From the NCBI GenBank assembly GCA_030427735.1, contig JAUIBP010000001.1, forward strand, positions 434,001 through 498,000: a stretch of 64,000 nucleotides of DNA, read 5' to 3'. Shown here one piece after another: positions 24,903 to 34,879 of the stretch. Positions within the stretch are counted from its first letter, which is position 1, and each line of letters opens with the position of its first letter. Source of the DNA: Bacteroidia bacterium. Lineage in GTDB: Bacteria > Bacteroidota > Bacteroidia > Flavobacteriales > Flavobacteriaceae. A model generated the notes under the pieces. That model had not been told where the DNA came from and made no database searches. It saw only the letters and a list, made by a program, of their open reading frames with translations. Both the position numbers and the translations under genes were made by a program.

Positions 24903-27900
24903 ATGAAGAAACTTTTACTTCTTTTAGCCTTATCTATAGTAGGCTACCTTAATGCACAAATACAAACAGGCGATATGGCCTTTGTAGGCATGAATGCCGA
25001 TGGCGATGACGATTTTGCCTTAGTAACATTTGTAGACATTCCAGCAAACACCACCATTCATTTCGCAGATAAAGAATGGACTGGCACTGCATTCAATTCT
25101 GGCGAAGCTGCCTACTCGTGGTTGAGTGGCGATGCTACTATTCCTGCCGGAACCATTATTACGTTTAATACTATTAGCGAAATACCAAATGTAAATTACG
25201 GAAGCATTGTTGGTGAACCTGGCGGATTATCGTCTGGAAGCGAAGCTATTTTTGCTTATTTAGGTACAGATGTTAATACTCCTTCAACTTTTATTGCTGC
25301 GGTTGCCAATGCTAATGGGGCTTTTGGCGATTTAACAAATACGGGGCTTGTTGCTGGCACAACAGCTATCACTTACAGTCCAGATGGTGCAGATATTGCG
25401 GCTTACAAAGGCCCTAGAACTGGTCTGGATGTTAACGGGTATTTAATTGCACTAAACGACATGTCTAACTACGACATACAAGATACAGATGAAGACGACC
25501 ACAACGATGGCACAGCTCCAGATGTACCTTTTAGCACCACTGCTTTTGTAATTTCTAACACCGATACTACAGCGCCATCAGTGGCTAATGTAATGCTTCA
25601 AAATGCAACTACATTGTCTGTGATCTTTTCTGAAAACGTTACAGAAAATTCAGCTGAATTAACATCAAATTACAGCTTTACACCTGCTTTAAATATTTCT
25701 AGCATTGATTACGATGCTAATAACAATACAGCTACAATTACTCACGACGCTTTTACTGAAGGTTTAGCATATACAATACGTGTTAAAAATGTAGAAGATT
25801 TAGAAGGAAACGCTCAAGATACAGAATATACCAGCGATGCTTTATTCTACAATGCCACGGAAACAGGATTGATTATTACAGAAATCATGTATAATGCTCC
25901 ATCAGACAACTCTGATGCTTTAGAGTTTTTAGAAATCTACAATGCATCTAACGAAGCAATTGCCTTGGGAGGTATTCAAGTAAAAGACGAAAGCAACTTT
26001 ACTTTCACTTTCCCAGAAATGACTTTAGCCGCTAAAGACATTGTGCTTTTAGCTACAGACAAAACCACCGCCGATGCTTTTTATGGTGTGTCGTTTTTAG
26101 ACATGCCACAAGGCATTTCGAATGCTTTAGGTAACGGTGGCGAAGTTTTACAAATTTTGAATACTATGGGCAATACCATATTTACTATGGAATATAGCGA
26201 CGACGCACCATGGCCAACCGAAGCCGATGGCGATGGCCCATCATTAGAACTTTTAAACCCTACGACTTCATTTAACGAAGGCACTAACTGGGCAGCTTCA
26301 ACCAATCTTATTGGTGCATCTTTAGGTCAAAATGTATATGCTTCGCCTGGAGTTTTCAATGCTGTAACCGATGTAACACCACAGTTATCGTTCCAAAACG
26401 CAACGTATAATGTTTCCGAAGCCGCTGGACAAATCACCATTACCATAGAATTATCAGCAGCAACTTCAAATGAAGTAACTGCCGATTTAGCCCTAGTAAG
26501 CGAACTAATTACAGCGTCTCCAGAATCCGATTTCACATTATCTAGTCAAAGTATTACCATTCCTGCCAACACAACGACTTACGAATTTGAAATCTCGATT
26601 TTAGAAGATGATATAAATGAAATTGACGAATTATTCATTCTTAAATTATCCAACCCTACAAACGCAAACCTTGGCGCTTTCGAAACCACTGGAATTTACA
26701 TTATAGATAACGACCAAGACATTACAACAGCAAACGATGTTTTAGATATTAATTACAAAACCAGCTATGTTGTTGATGCTGCTGGCTCTGCCGAAATTAG
26801 TGCTTACGACGCGAACACCAAGCGCTTATTTGTTTTAAATTCTGTTGGTAAAAAGGTTGAAATTTTAGATTTTTCTTCACCAGAAAACATGTCAACTCTT
26901 AAATCTATAGATTTATCAAGTTATGGTACAGAAGGCCCAACAAGTGTTACCGTACATAATGGCTTAGTGGCTGCATCTGTTTCTAACGGCCCTGAGGCAA
27001 ATGGCGTTGTTGTATTTATGGATACAAATGGCGAAAACGTATCTACTGTTACTGTTGGTAATTTACCAGACAATGTTAGTTTTACACCAGACGGTACAAA
27101 AATATTAACGGCCAACGAAGGGCAACCTAATGCCGATTATAGCATAGACCCAGAAGGAAGTATTTCTGTAATTGATGCCACTCCTGGTTTAGGAAACATC
27201 ACCCAAGAGCAGGTATCGCTTTTAACTTTTAATGCTTTCGATGCTGATATTGAAGCTTTAAAAGCGGCACGAGTTAGAATTACCAGTCCTAATGCTACGG
27301 TATCGCAAGACTTGGAACCAGAATACATTACTTATGCTAACGATTCTAAAAAGGCATGGGTAAGCTTACAAGAAAATAATGCTTTAGCTGTTATCGACTT
27401 AACTACAAATACCATAACAGATATCCTTCCGTTAGGTTTAAAAGATTTCAGTTTAAAAAACAATGCGTTTGATGCTTCCGATGAAACAGATTTTATCTTT
27501 ATGTCTACTTGGCCAGTTAAAGGTATGTACATGCCAGATGCCATTGCTTATTACGAAATAGATGGAGTTGGTTGTGTTATAACCGCCAACGAAGGAGATG
27601 CCAGAGAATATGATGCTTTTGAAGAAGAAGTTAAAGTTGGAGACGCCGACTATGCTTTAGACGAAACCATGTTTCCTAACGCCGATTATTTAAAATTAGA
27701 AGAAAATTTAGGCCGTTTAGCTGTAACTAATGCTTCGGGAGATATAGACAACGATGGCGATTTTGATGAAATCCATGTATTTGGTGCGCGTTCGTTCAGT
27801 ATCAGAAATGCAAGTACAGGTGCTTTAATTTACGATAGTGGCGACGATTTTGAGCGTATAACAGCTAACGACGAAACCTACGGCGCTTTATTTAATGCGA

Positions 27901-28469
27901 GCAATAGCAATAACAATTTCAAAAACCGCAGCGATAATAAAGGTCCGGAACCAGAAGGTGTAACTGTTACCCAAATTGGAAATAAATTCTATGCTTTTAT
28001 TACCCTTGAACGCGTTGGTGGGTTTATGACTTACGATGTTACAGATCCATCAAACCCTGTATTTATTAAATACATCAACAACCGAACTTTAGGCGATAAC
28101 GAGGGTGGCGATTTAGGTCCAGAAGGCATCATTTATATCGCTCCAGAAGATAATAGTTTAGAAAAAGGCTTAATTGTATTGGCTAACGAAGTAAGCTCTA
28201 CCATTAGCGTTTACAGTATGGATAATGTAAGCTTAAGTATAACCGACAAAGAAAAAGCAGCTAACAGTTTAAAGTTTTATCCTAACCCAGTAACTGCCAA
28301 CCAAACCATCTATTTTAATCAAAGCTTAGATGTTACTTTGTACGATATACAAGGGCGTTTAATTACTTCTGCAAAAAACACCAATACATTTAATGTACCA
28401 AACGTAAAAGCAGGAACCTATCTTGCCAAAACAAGCTTAGGAACCACTATAAAAATAGTAGTTAAGTAG
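24903..28469 (+). CDS. Secreted multidomain protein, choice-of-anchor I, T9SS sorted
   Basis: 1188 aa. Signal peptide MKKLLLLLALSIVGYLNAQ. In order there follow a beta-rich N-terminal domain (about 20-215, GDMAFVGMNADGDDDFALV), an SbsA-like Ig domain (about 220-315), a lamin-tail domain (about 320-470, LIITEIMYNAPSDNSDALEF), a Calx-beta repeat (about 495-610), and a choice-of-anchor I beta-propeller-like domain (about 615-1100, ITANEGDAREYDAFEE, GDIDNDGDFDE). The T9SS type A sorting domain is at the end (LKFYPNPVTANQTIYF). It should be exported by Sec, then type IX secretion, and attached to the surface. Choice-of-anchor I proteins are often linked to phosphatase or nuclease activity; none is proven here. 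A strong terminator follows. Confidence 0.9.
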   Translation: MKKLLLLLALSIVGYLNAQIQTGDMAFVGMNADGDDDFALVTFVDIPANTTIHFADKEWTGTAFNSGEAAYSWLSGDATIPAGTIITFNTISEIPNVNYGSIVGEPGGLSSGSEAIFAYLGTDVNTPSTFIAAVANANGAFGDLTNTGLVAGTTAITYSPDGADIAAYKGPRTGLDVNGYLIALNDMSNYDIQDTDEDDHNDGTAPDVPFSTTAFVISNTDTTAPSVANVMLQNATTLSVIFSENVTENSAELTSNYSFTPALNISSIDYDANNNTATITHDAFTEGLAYTIRVKNVEDLEGNAQDTEYTSDALFYNATETGLIITEIMYNAPSDNSDALEFLEIYNASNEAIALGGIQVKDESNFTFTFPEMTLAAKDIVLLATDKTTADAFYGVSFLDMPQGISNALGNGGEVLQILNTMGNTIFTMEYSDDAPWPTEADGDGPSLELLNPTTSFNEGTNWAASTNLIGASLGQNVYASPGVFNAVTDVTPQLSFQNATYNVSEAAGQITITIELSAATSNEVTADLALVSELITASPESDFTLSSQSITIPANTTTYEFEISILEDDINEIDELFILKLSNPTNANLGAFETTGIYIIDNDQDITTANDVLDINYKTSYVVDAAGSAEISAYDANTKRLFVLNSVGKKVEILDFSSPENMSTLKSIDLSSYGTEGPTSVTVHNGLVAASVSNGPEANGVVVFMDTNGENVSTVTVGNLPDNVSFTPDGTKILTANEGQPNADYSIDPEGSISVIDATPGLGNITQEQVSLLTFNAFDADIEALKAARVRITSPNATVSQDLEPEYITYANDSKKAWVSLQENNALAVIDLTTNTITDILPLGLKDFSLKNNAFDASDETDFIFMSTWPVKGMYMPDAIAYYEIDGVGCVITANEGDAREYDAFEEEVKVGDADYALDETMFPNADYLKLEENLGRLAVTNASGDIDNDGDFDEIHVFGARSFSIRNASTGALIYDSGDDFERITANDETYGALFNASNSNNNFKNRSDNKGPEPEGVTVTQIGNKFYAFITLERVGGFMTYDVTDPSNPVFIKYINNRTLGDNEGGDLGPEGIIYIAPEDNSLEKGLIVLANEVSSTISVYSMDNVSLSITDKEKAANSLKFYPNPVTANQTIYFNQSLDVTLYDIQGRLITSAKNTNTFNVPNVKAGTYLAKTSLGTTIKIVVK

Positions 28470-28494
28470 TTTTCTATTAATGTCTAGTTAGTGT

Positions 28495-28530
28495 AAAAGC
28501 ACCTTCGGTACCGAAGGTGCTTTTTTTATT
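28495..28530 (+). terminator. Terminator of the choice-of-anchor gene
   Basis: AAAGCACCTTCGG and CCGAAGGTGCTTT form a near-perfect palindrome (28496-28523) followed by T-rich DNA. Confidence 0.9.
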
Positions 28531-28621
28531 TTAATTAATTTATTAAGAAATAAGCAAATTAGAACTATGCTAAATCTCAAGAAACATAGTATATTTATTA
28601 CAAATTTAGATGCCATACCCT

Positions 28622-29677
28622 ATGAAAAACTTCATTATTACCTGTATTGCTATAGCTTGTACTTTTACGTCGTTGGCACAAATAGAACAAGATTCTATCC
28701 CCGAAAAAAAAGTAGAATTCAGTGTTATGCCATTTTTAAGTTACAACAGAAACTTAGAATTTATGTTTGGTGCCATCCCTATGTTCATGTATAAAACCAC
28801 CAAAGACGACACGATTTCGCCAAAATCTATTTCTGGGGTATCAGCCGTATACACGACTAACAAATCATATTTTATAGCAGCATTTAATAAATGGTATTTT
28901 AAGGAAGATTCTTGGCGTGCAAAACTATTCGCAGTAACAGGCGATAATAATTCTCAATTTTACATGGACGATTATGACACTCCTGGATTTTACGATTATG
29001 GCACTAAAATTACAGTAGTAAGTGCTGGTGTGCAACGTAAAATTATACCCCATTTATATGGCGGATTAACTTACACCTACGCCCATTACGATACCGTTTA
29101 CGAAGACGATGTACAACCCGAAGACATCACCGAAACCAATGGTATAGAATTTAATGTATTGTACGATACGCGAGATGCCGTTTATTACCCAACTACAGGA
29201 ATTAATTCTATTGTAAAATTTGTAACCTTTCCTACTTGGTTTGGCAACGATGTTAAAGCTCAAAAAATAACAGCAGAATACAATACGTATTTCCCAATGA
29301 AAACAGGACGAGATGTTCTCGCCGCTCGTTTTTCTGGTACTTTTGGACTGGGAGACATCGCTTTTCAGCAGCAGGAAACTATTGGCAACAAAGATATTCG
29401 CGGCTATAGCGAAGGCAAATACCGTGGCGATGGCGTTTTAGCACTACAGGGCGAATACCGTTACAATTTTAACGACAAAATGGGACTTGTTGGTTTTGCG
29501 GGTTTAGCAACCCTTTACGGATCGGACACCGAAGATTTCGACTGGAAAGCGTACCCTGGTATTGGCGTTGGCTACAGATACCGCGCCTTTAAAAAAGTGA
29601 AATTTAATATTGGTATAGATGGCGCCGTTGGAAAAGACGACTGGAGTGTTAATTTTAGAATTGGTGAAGCCTTCTAA
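28622..29677 (+). CDS. Outer-membrane beta-barrel, BamA/TamA surface-antigen type
   Basis: About 351 aa. The ATG at 28622 gives a good signal peptide (MKNFIITCIAIACTFTSLAQ); the ATG at 28610 adds only MPYP. The rest alternates short beta strands, with GVQRKIIPHLYGGLTYTYAH and a late GNKDIRGYSEGKYRGDG, the xRGY-type motif of Omp85 barrels. It ends in GEAF with a terminal aromatic residue. There are no POTRA domains, so it is a barrel-only relative of BamA/patatin C-terminal domains. The function (porin-like or membrane insertion) is unknown. It is monocistronic. Confidence 0.8.
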   Translation: MKNFIITCIAIACTFTSLAQIEQDSIPEKKVEFSVMPFLSYNRNLEFMFGAIPMFMYKTTKDDTISPKSISGVSAVYTTNKSYFIAAFNKWYFKEDSWRAKLFAVTGDNNSQFYMDDYDTPGFYDYGTKITVVSAGVQRKIIPHLYGGLTYTYAHYDTVYEDDVQPEDITETNGIEFNVLYDTRDAVYYPTTGINSIVKFVTFPTWFGNDVKAQKITAEYNTYFPMKTGRDVLAARFSGTFGLGDIAFQQQETIGNKDIRGYSEGKYRGDGVLALQGEYRYNFNDKMGLVGFAGLATLYGSDTEDFDWKAYPGIGVGYRYRAFKKVKFNIGIDGAVGKDDWSVNFRIGEAF

Positions 29678-29794
29678 TATTAACAAAACACTGTGCATCA
29701 ACCTCCTAAACACCATTAATTTCAACTGAAATTTCTTCATTATTTTTTAACGGTTTAAAAGCACCGAATACTGAAATTCGCAAGAAAGTTCTTG

Positions 29795-29802
29795 TATATT
29801 TG
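29795..29802 (+). promoter_or_regulatory. -7 box (TATATTTG) of sdaA
   Basis: TATATTTG lies 24 bases before the start codon at 29826. Confidence 0.5.
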
Positions 29803-29825
29803 CAGCCATTTAAAACGATTTCGTA

Positions 29826-31250
29826 ATGGAGTGTATTTCAGTTTTCGACATGTTAAAAATTGGTGTTGGGCCATCGAGTTCGCATACCTTAGGGCCTTGG
29901 CGAGCTGCAGAACGATGGATTGCCGAATTAAAAACATCTGGAAAATTTAATAAAGTCGAAAAAATCACCATAGACCTTTACGGGTCTTTGTCTTTAACAG
30001 GTAAAGGTCATGCTACAGACTTAGCCATCATGCTTGGGTTAAGTGGTGCCGATCCAGAACGCGTACCAACCGAATCGATAGACAACATTATTTCCAACAT
30101 AAAAACCACTAACACCCTTCAGTTTAACAACGAAAAAGCAATAGCATTTTCGCCTGAAACAGATATCGTTTTTAATAAAAAGTTCTTACCGTTCCACTCC
30201 AACGGATTAACTTTTTCGGCCACCATAAATGGTAGAAAATCCAAATCTACATTTTACTCCATTGGCGGCGGGTTTGTAGTTAAGGAAGAACGTAAAACTT
30301 CTAAAGTCAATAAAATAATATTTTATTGCACCTTACCCTATCCTGTCGAAAATGGCACACAGTTATTAGAAAAATGCAATCAGTTAGACCTGTGCATATC
30401 CGATCTGGTTTTAGAAAATGAAAAATCGTTGAGAACGCCAGAAACCATTGATTTTGAATTGAAGCGCATTTGGAACACCATGCTGGAATGTATGTACACA
30501 GGTTGCCATACCGAAGGCACTTTGCCTGGCGGCTTAAATGTACGCCGACGTGCTTTCGACATGCACCAAAAACTGAAAGGCGATTTGCCTTACAATTCAC
30601 CAGAAACCTGGCTTGAAACCATTAGAGAAACCGAAGTTAAATTCCGTCAAATTTTAAAATGGGTAAGCTGTTTTGCATTAGCAGTAAATGAGGTTAACGC
30701 ATCGTTAGGCCGTGTGGTTACAGCCCCTACAAACGGAAGTGCTGGTGTAATACCTGCGGTTTTAATGTATTATATGGTGATAGAAAATCATGAAGCCAAT
30801 TTCGAACACATTAAAAAATTCCTACTTGTAGCTGGAGAAATTGGCAGTATCTTTAAAAAAGGAGCTACTATTTCGGCAGCTATGGGTGGCTGTCAGGCAG
30901 AAATTGGTGTGTCTTCTGCAATGGCAGCTGGTGCCTTATGCGAGCTTCTTGGTGGCACTCCAGAACAAGTGGTTGTTGCAGCAGAAATTGCTATGGAACA
31001 TCATTTGGGACTAACTTGCGATCCTATTGGAGGGTTAGTTCAAATACCTTGCATAGAACGCAATTCTATGGGAGCCATTAAAGCGATAAATGCAGCCGAA
31101 CTGGCTTTAGAAACCGACCCAAAAAACGTAAAAGTCCCCTTAGACAAAGTAGTCTCTACCATGTGGGAAACCGCAAAAGATATGAACTCCAAATACAAAG
31201 AAACCTCGGAAGGCGGCTTGGCCGTAGGGGTTCATTTATCAGATTGTTAA
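29826..31250 (+). CDS. sdaA: L-serine ammonia-lyase, single-chain iron-sulfur type
   Basis: 474 aa. It converts L-serine to pyruvate and ammonia using a [4Fe-4S] cluster, without PLP. The N-terminal beta domain starts [20 protein letters not shown] (the substrate loop), and the alpha domain carries the cluster cysteines within [24 protein letters not shown] and [13 protein letters not shown]. Both domains are fused in one chain, as in E. coli SdaA (about 454 aa). It ends four bases before the convergent NTF2-like gene, with no hairpin in between. Confidence 0.95.
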   Translation: MECISVFDMLKIGVGPSSSHTLGPWRAAERWIAELKTSGKFNKVEKITIDLYGSLSLTGKGHATDLAIMLGLSGADPERVPTESIDNIISNIKTTNTLQFNNEKAIAFSPETDIVFNKKFLPFHSNGLTFSATINGRKSKSTFYSIGGGFVVKEERKTSKVNKIIFYCTLPYPVENGTQLLEKCNQLDLCISDLVLENEKSLRTPETIDFELKRIWNTMLECMYTGCHTEGTLPGGLNVRRRAFDMHQKLKGDLPYNSPETWLETIRETEVKFRQILKWVSCFALAVNEVNASLGRVVTAPTNGSAGVIPAVLMYYMVIENHEANFEHIKKFLLVAGEIGSIFKKGATISAAMGGCQAEIGVSSAMAAGALCELLGGTPEQVVVAAEIAMEHHLGLTCDPIGGLVQIPCIERNSMGAIKAINAAELALETDPKNVKVPLDKVVSTMWETAKDMNSKYKETSEGGLAVGVHLSDC

Positions 31251-31254
31251 TCTG

Positions 31255-31719
31255 TTAATGGCCTTTGCACCCCGATTGACGTCGCGTATCCATAATAAAA
31301 ACAATTTTCCATTGCCCTTGGTCTTTAAATAACTGGAACGAATTCACACCGCAATGTAAAAAAGTATCGTTATAATAAAATTCGTAGGGCGTCCAGACAT
31401 GTGCCATACTGCCATCAATCTTAACATCGTAATCCAGTAAACGCTCGTCCCATTTCTGGTCTGCAGGTTTTTGAGCAATCCCATTCAATAAATCGTCTAT
31501 GCTCCCTGTAACCAATTCGTCTTCATTAGCTTTATTTTTAAAAGCTGTAAATAGCTTAACCTCATCGTTTAAAACAGAACGCATTTTAAGGGTATCGCCT
31601 TCATGAAAACCTTCAAAAAAAGTATCAACAGCCGATTGCACAGCGTTGCTTTCTGTGTTGGTTTGTGCTTTAACCCCATTTACAATTAATAAAGCCAATA
31701 CAAGTATAATTCTTACCAT
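31255..31719 (-). CDS. Exported NTF2/SnoaL-like protein
   Basis: 154 aa with a signal peptide (MVRIILVLALLIVNGVKAQ). The mature part has the cone-shaped NTF2-like pattern: VQSAVDTFFEGFHEGDTLKM, a central HVWTPYEFYYND, and FQLFKDQGQWKIVFIMDTRR. Such domains hold small ligands or act as scaffolds, some as enzymes. The active role here is unknown. It lies tail to tail with sdaA and divergent from panB. Confidence 0.75.
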   Translation of the reverse strand: MVRIILVLALLIVNGVKAQTNTESNAVQSAVDTFFEGFHEGDTLKMRSVLNDEVKLFTAFKNKANEDELVTGSIDDLLNGIAQKPADQKWDERLLDYDVKIDGSMAHVWTPYEFYYNDTFLHCGVNSFQLFKDQGQWKIVFIMDTRRQSGCKGH

Positions 31720-31804
31720 AAATTTAGTTTTTCATCTAAATTAGTAATACTTAGCATTCTACATCTATCTTAAACAAAAGTTTAACAATGCAAGTAATTC
31801 TTCG

Positions 31805-31812
31805 TATTTTTG
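31805..31812 (+). promoter_or_regulatory. -7 box (TATTTTTG) of panB
   Basis: TATTTTTG matches TAnnTTTG, 41 bases before panB. No -33 TTG is seen. Confidence 0.4.
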
Positions 31813-31852
31813 TGGCTTCTTACATTTATTCTAAATACATAAAACAAAACGT

Positions 31853-32671
31853 ATGTCTGTAGCAAAAAATGAGTACAAAAGAATTACAGTAAAAACCCTT
31901 ATTGATATGAAAAACAAGGGTGAAAAAATTTCAATGTTAACGGCATACGATTATACCATGGCCAAAATTGTAGATGGCGCCGGAGTAGATGTTTTGTTGG
32001 TAGGAGACTCTGCAAGTAATGTTATGGCTGGTCACGAAACTACTTTACCCATTACTTTAGACCAAATGATATATCATGCATCGTCTGTAGTTCGTGGTGT
32101 AGAACGTGGTCTAGTAGTTGTTGATTTACCTTTTGGAAGTTACCAAAGCGACCCTAAAGAAGCACTACGATCTGCCATTAGAATTATGAAAGAAAGTGGC
32201 GCCCATGCTGTTAAACTTGAAGGCGGAAAAGAAATTAAAGAATCGATTAAACGTATTCTAAACGCGGGAGTACCTGTTATGGGACATCTTGGGTTAACCC
32301 CACAATCCATTTATAAATTTGGCACTTATACCGTACGCGCTAAAGAAGAAGAAGAAGCAAAAAAACTGAAAGAAGATGCCTTAATGTTAGAAAAAGCAGG
32401 ATGCTTTGCTGTAGTATTAGAAAAAATACCTGCTAAATTAGCGAAAGAAGTCGCCGAAAGCTTAACCATACCTGTTATTGGTATTGGTGCAGGTAATGGC
32501 GTAGACGGCCAAGTGGTTGTGGTTCATGACATGATTGGAATGACCCACGAATTTCACCCGAGATTTTTACGCCGCTATATGAATTTGTATGAAGATATGA
32601 CGACTGCTATTTCGCAATATGTAGACGATGTAAAGGCTGTAGATTTTCCTAACGAAAACGAGCAATACTAA
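31853..32671 (+). CDS. panB: 3-methyl-2-oxobutanoate hydroxymethyltransferase
   Basis: 272 aa. It makes ketopantoate from 2-oxoisovalerate and methylene-tetrahydrofolate, the first step to pantothenate and CoA. Family stretches are [40 protein letters not shown] (metal-binding Asp), [16 protein letters not shown] and [20 protein letters not shown]. Length is normal. panC and panD are not adjacent. The stop is followed after 15 bases, in the same frame, by the probable TTG start of a pseudouridine synthase, so the two are likely co-transcribed. Confidence 0.97.
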   Translation: MSVAKNEYKRITVKTLIDMKNKGEKISMLTAYDYTMAKIVDGAGVDVLLVGDSASNVMAGHETTLPITLDQMIYHASSVVRGVERGLVVVDLPFGSYQSDPKEALRSAIRIMKESGAHAVKLEGGKEIKESIKRILNAGVPVMGHLGLTPQSIYKFGTYTVRAKEEEEAKKLKEDALMLEKAGCFAVVLEKIPAKLAKEVAESLTIPVIGIGAGNGVDGQVVVVHDMIGMTHEFHPRFLRRYMNLYEDMTTAISQYVDDVKAVDFPNENEQY

Positions 32672-32686
32672 ATATTACTATTTCTT

Positions 32687-33385
32687 TTGGCTGATAAAAT
32701 ACTTTCGAATGCTTCTAACCTTCAAATCCTATTTGAAGACAACCATATTATTATTGTTAATAAACGAGCAGGCGATATTGTTCAAGGCGATAAAACTGGA
32801 GATCAGCCCTTAAGTGAAGTCGTTAAAGATTATATTAAAGAAAAATATAATAAACCTGGAAATGTTTATTTAGGTGTTGTACATCGTTTAGATCGCCCTA
32901 CAACCGGTCTGGTTATTTTTGCTAAAACCTCGAAAGCTCTATCGCGATTAAACACTATGTTTGCCAAGAAAGATGTTCAGAAAACATACTGGGCTTTAGT
33001 TAACAACAAACCTCCAAAAGAAAAAGACACCTTAGTAAACTGGTTGAAAAAGAATCCTAAAAACAATAAATCCACGGCATACAGCAAAGAAGTTACTGAT
33101 AGTAAAAAAGCCATATTACATTACGAATTACTGAAATCTCTGGAACGGTATTATCTTTTAGAAATTAATCTGGAAACCGGCAGACATCACCAAATTAGAA
33201 GTCAGCTTTCCAATATTGGCTGTATTATAAAAGGTGATTTAAAATATGGTGCAGACCGTAGTAATAAAGATGCTAGCATACATTTACACGCCAGACGCAT
33301 AACATTTATCCATCCGGTTTCTAAAAACGAATTAAAAATTACAGCTCCGTTACCAGACGATGCCCTTTGGCAAGCTTGCTTATAA
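32687..33385 (+). CDS. RluA-family RNA pseudouridine synthase
   Basis: 232 aa. It isomerises uridine to pseudouridine in rRNA or tRNA. The catalytic Asp is in VHRLDRPTTGLVIFAK (family pattern HRLDRxTSG); other stretches are IIVNKRAGDIVQGD and TGRHHQIRSQL. There is no N-terminal S4 domain. The family-like sequence (NLQILFEDNHIIIVNKRAG) starts right away and no ATG is available upstream, so TTG at 32687 is the best start; the only other in-frame options lie between it and the panB stop. The exact target RNA site is unknown. Confidence 0.88.
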   Translation: MADKILSNASNLQILFEDNHIIIVNKRAGDIVQGDKTGDQPLSEVVKDYIKEKYNKPGNVYLGVVHRLDRPTTGLVIFAKTSKALSRLNTMFAKKDVQKTYWALVNNKPPKEKDTLVNWLKKNPKNNKSTAYSKEVTDSKKAILHYELLKSLERYYLLEINLETGRHHQIRSQLSNIGCIIKGDLKYGADRSNKDASIHLHARRITFIHPVSKNELKITAPLPDDALWQACL

Positions 33386-33389
33386 AGAC

Positions 33390-34196
33390 CTAACCGTGTC
33401 TGTAAGGATATTTTAGTTCCAGTTGCACTCCTGCTTTGGGTTTGGAGCTTAAACGTATAGTTGCATCTATTAAGGCTGCCCTACTTTTCATATTCAACAA
33501 CCCAGCGCCGTGTTTTACAGTATTCATATCGAAACCTACGCCATCGTCACTAACGTTAACCAACATAAAATCGTTGCCATAATTGATGTCGACTTTTAAA
33601 TGTGATGCTTCAGAATATTTTATAGTATTTGAGAAAAACTCCTGAACAATGCGAAAAAGAATGATGGTATCTTTAGTTTCAGATAACAAATCAGGATTTC
33701 CATTTACAAACAATTCAGCCTGTAACAGTCCCAATTTATTAAAGCGTTCTATTTCATTATGTATAGATTCTTGAAATCCGTGATGCGCTATAACATCGCT
33801 ATTTAACGATTTAGACAAACCGCGAAGCTCTTGCAAACTTTCTTTTACGATGCCTTTGGTTTCGGAAAACGATTCTGCTAAATCGGTGGGGACTTGTCTG
33901 GAAAGCATGCTTAACTGCATATTAGCTACCGATAATAATTGACCAACATTATCGTGCAAATCTTGCCCTATATTTTTAAGCGTTTGTTCCTGGATTTCGA
34001 TTTGGGTTTTGGCAATTTCTTCTTCAAATAACTGCTGTTGCTTAATTTTATCTAGCAATAGTTTGTTTTTTCTTTTTTGGAAAGTGATAAAAAAAACAAT
34101 AATTAACGTACCAACAATAAACAACACACCTATCATGTAAACTAACATGTAGCGTTCTGCAGATGTACTTACTATCGATTCTCCGGTTTGCACCAT
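33390..34196 (-). CDS. NarL-type (HisKA_3) sensor histidine kinase
   Basis: 268 aa. One membrane helix (about residues 17-39), a coiled segment, then dimerisation/phospho-acceptor His81 in IGQDLHDNVGQLL, and an ATPase domain with VQEFFSNTIKYSEASH (N box) and VSDDGVGFDMNTVKHGAGL (G1 box). No periplasmic or PAS sensor is present. The gene overlaps the upstream 7-TM protein by 25 bases (unless translation starts at the ATG for Met17, after that gene ends), so sensing may be supplied by the 7-TM protein. No response regulator is adjacent. Confidence 0.88.
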   Translation of the reverse strand: MVQTGESIVSTSAERYMLVYMIGVLFIVGTLIIVFFITFQKRKNKLLLDKIKQQQLFEEEIAKTQIEIQEQTLKNIGQDLHDNVGQLLSVANMQLSMLSRQVPTDLAESFSETKGIVKESLQELRGLSKSLNSDVIAHHGFQESIHNEIERFNKLGLLQAELFVNGNPDLLSETKDTIILFRIVQEFFSNTIKYSEASHLKVDINYGNDFMLVNVSDDGVGFDMNTVKHGAGLLNMKSRAALIDATIRLSSKPKAGVQLELKYPYRHG

Positions 34197-34873
34197 AATA
34201 AGGCAAAGGTAAAAGTTAAATACATAAATATATTAGCAGACGAAGAAATTAAGCGCTGTAAAAGCACAAAATCCATATCTTTTTTTGTGTAATACATATT
34301 GTAAAACACTATTGGAGTTATAATAATCAACCAAATAAACATTGTCGCACTAATGTAAAAATAAATAGATTTATAAAAGTTTAATATACGATCTGATTGC
34401 AACATTTCGAAAAAGTAAACACTTACTAAGAACAAAATTATAAGTTCGCTAAATACCATAATGGACGGAACAAGACCTGTAAAAAGCCTGTTTACATTTA
34501 AGGCAATTACACTTAAGCAAAACAACAGAAATACGCCTAAAATAATCTTTATAAACACTTTAACCTTACTAGCGTTTATAAGTTTGTAATAAAAGAAGCA
34601 ATAAAACAATGTAGAGCCTACCCCCCAAGTTAAATTAATCCACCAGTAATTTCGCGCAAATAAAGTGCCTTTTAAAACACTAAACACGCCGTCCTCCACT
34701 TGATAAGTGTACAATGCAATTGTTTCGCAAATGAATACATAAATAAGAAAATAAATAAAAAACTTAGCAACTGTATGCTTATACTTTTTATAACAAAGTA
34801 GTGCAGTTACAGCTGCTAAGGCTTCTACAGAAATTATTAAAATGCTGTAATAGCTAAATAAAAATTCCTTCAT
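34172..34873 (-). CDS. Seven-helix membrane protein of a kinase operon
   Basis: 233 aa with about seven hydrophobic helices (near residues 5-25, 36-56, 78-97, 106-125, 133-153, 168-190, 207-227) and very short loops. I do not recognise the family; the layout resembles the 7-TM sensing modules fused to kinases. It starts six bases after the stop of a 140-aa soluble protein and overlaps the following histidine kinase, whose own membrane part is a single helix. The likely role is sensory input to that kinase (inference). Confidence 0.65.
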   Translation of the reverse strand: MKEFLFSYYSILIISVEALAAVTALLCYKKYKHTVAKFFIYFLIYVFICETIALYTYQVEDGVFSVLKGTLFARNYWWINLTWGVGSTLFYCFFYYKLINASKVKVFIKIILGVFLLFCLSVIALNVNRLFTGLVPSIMVFSELIILFLVSVYFFEMLQSDRILNFYKSIYFYISATMFIWLIIITPIVFYNMYYTKKDMDFVLLQRLISSSANIFMYLTFTFALLWCKPENR

Positions 34874-34879
34874 TGAATG

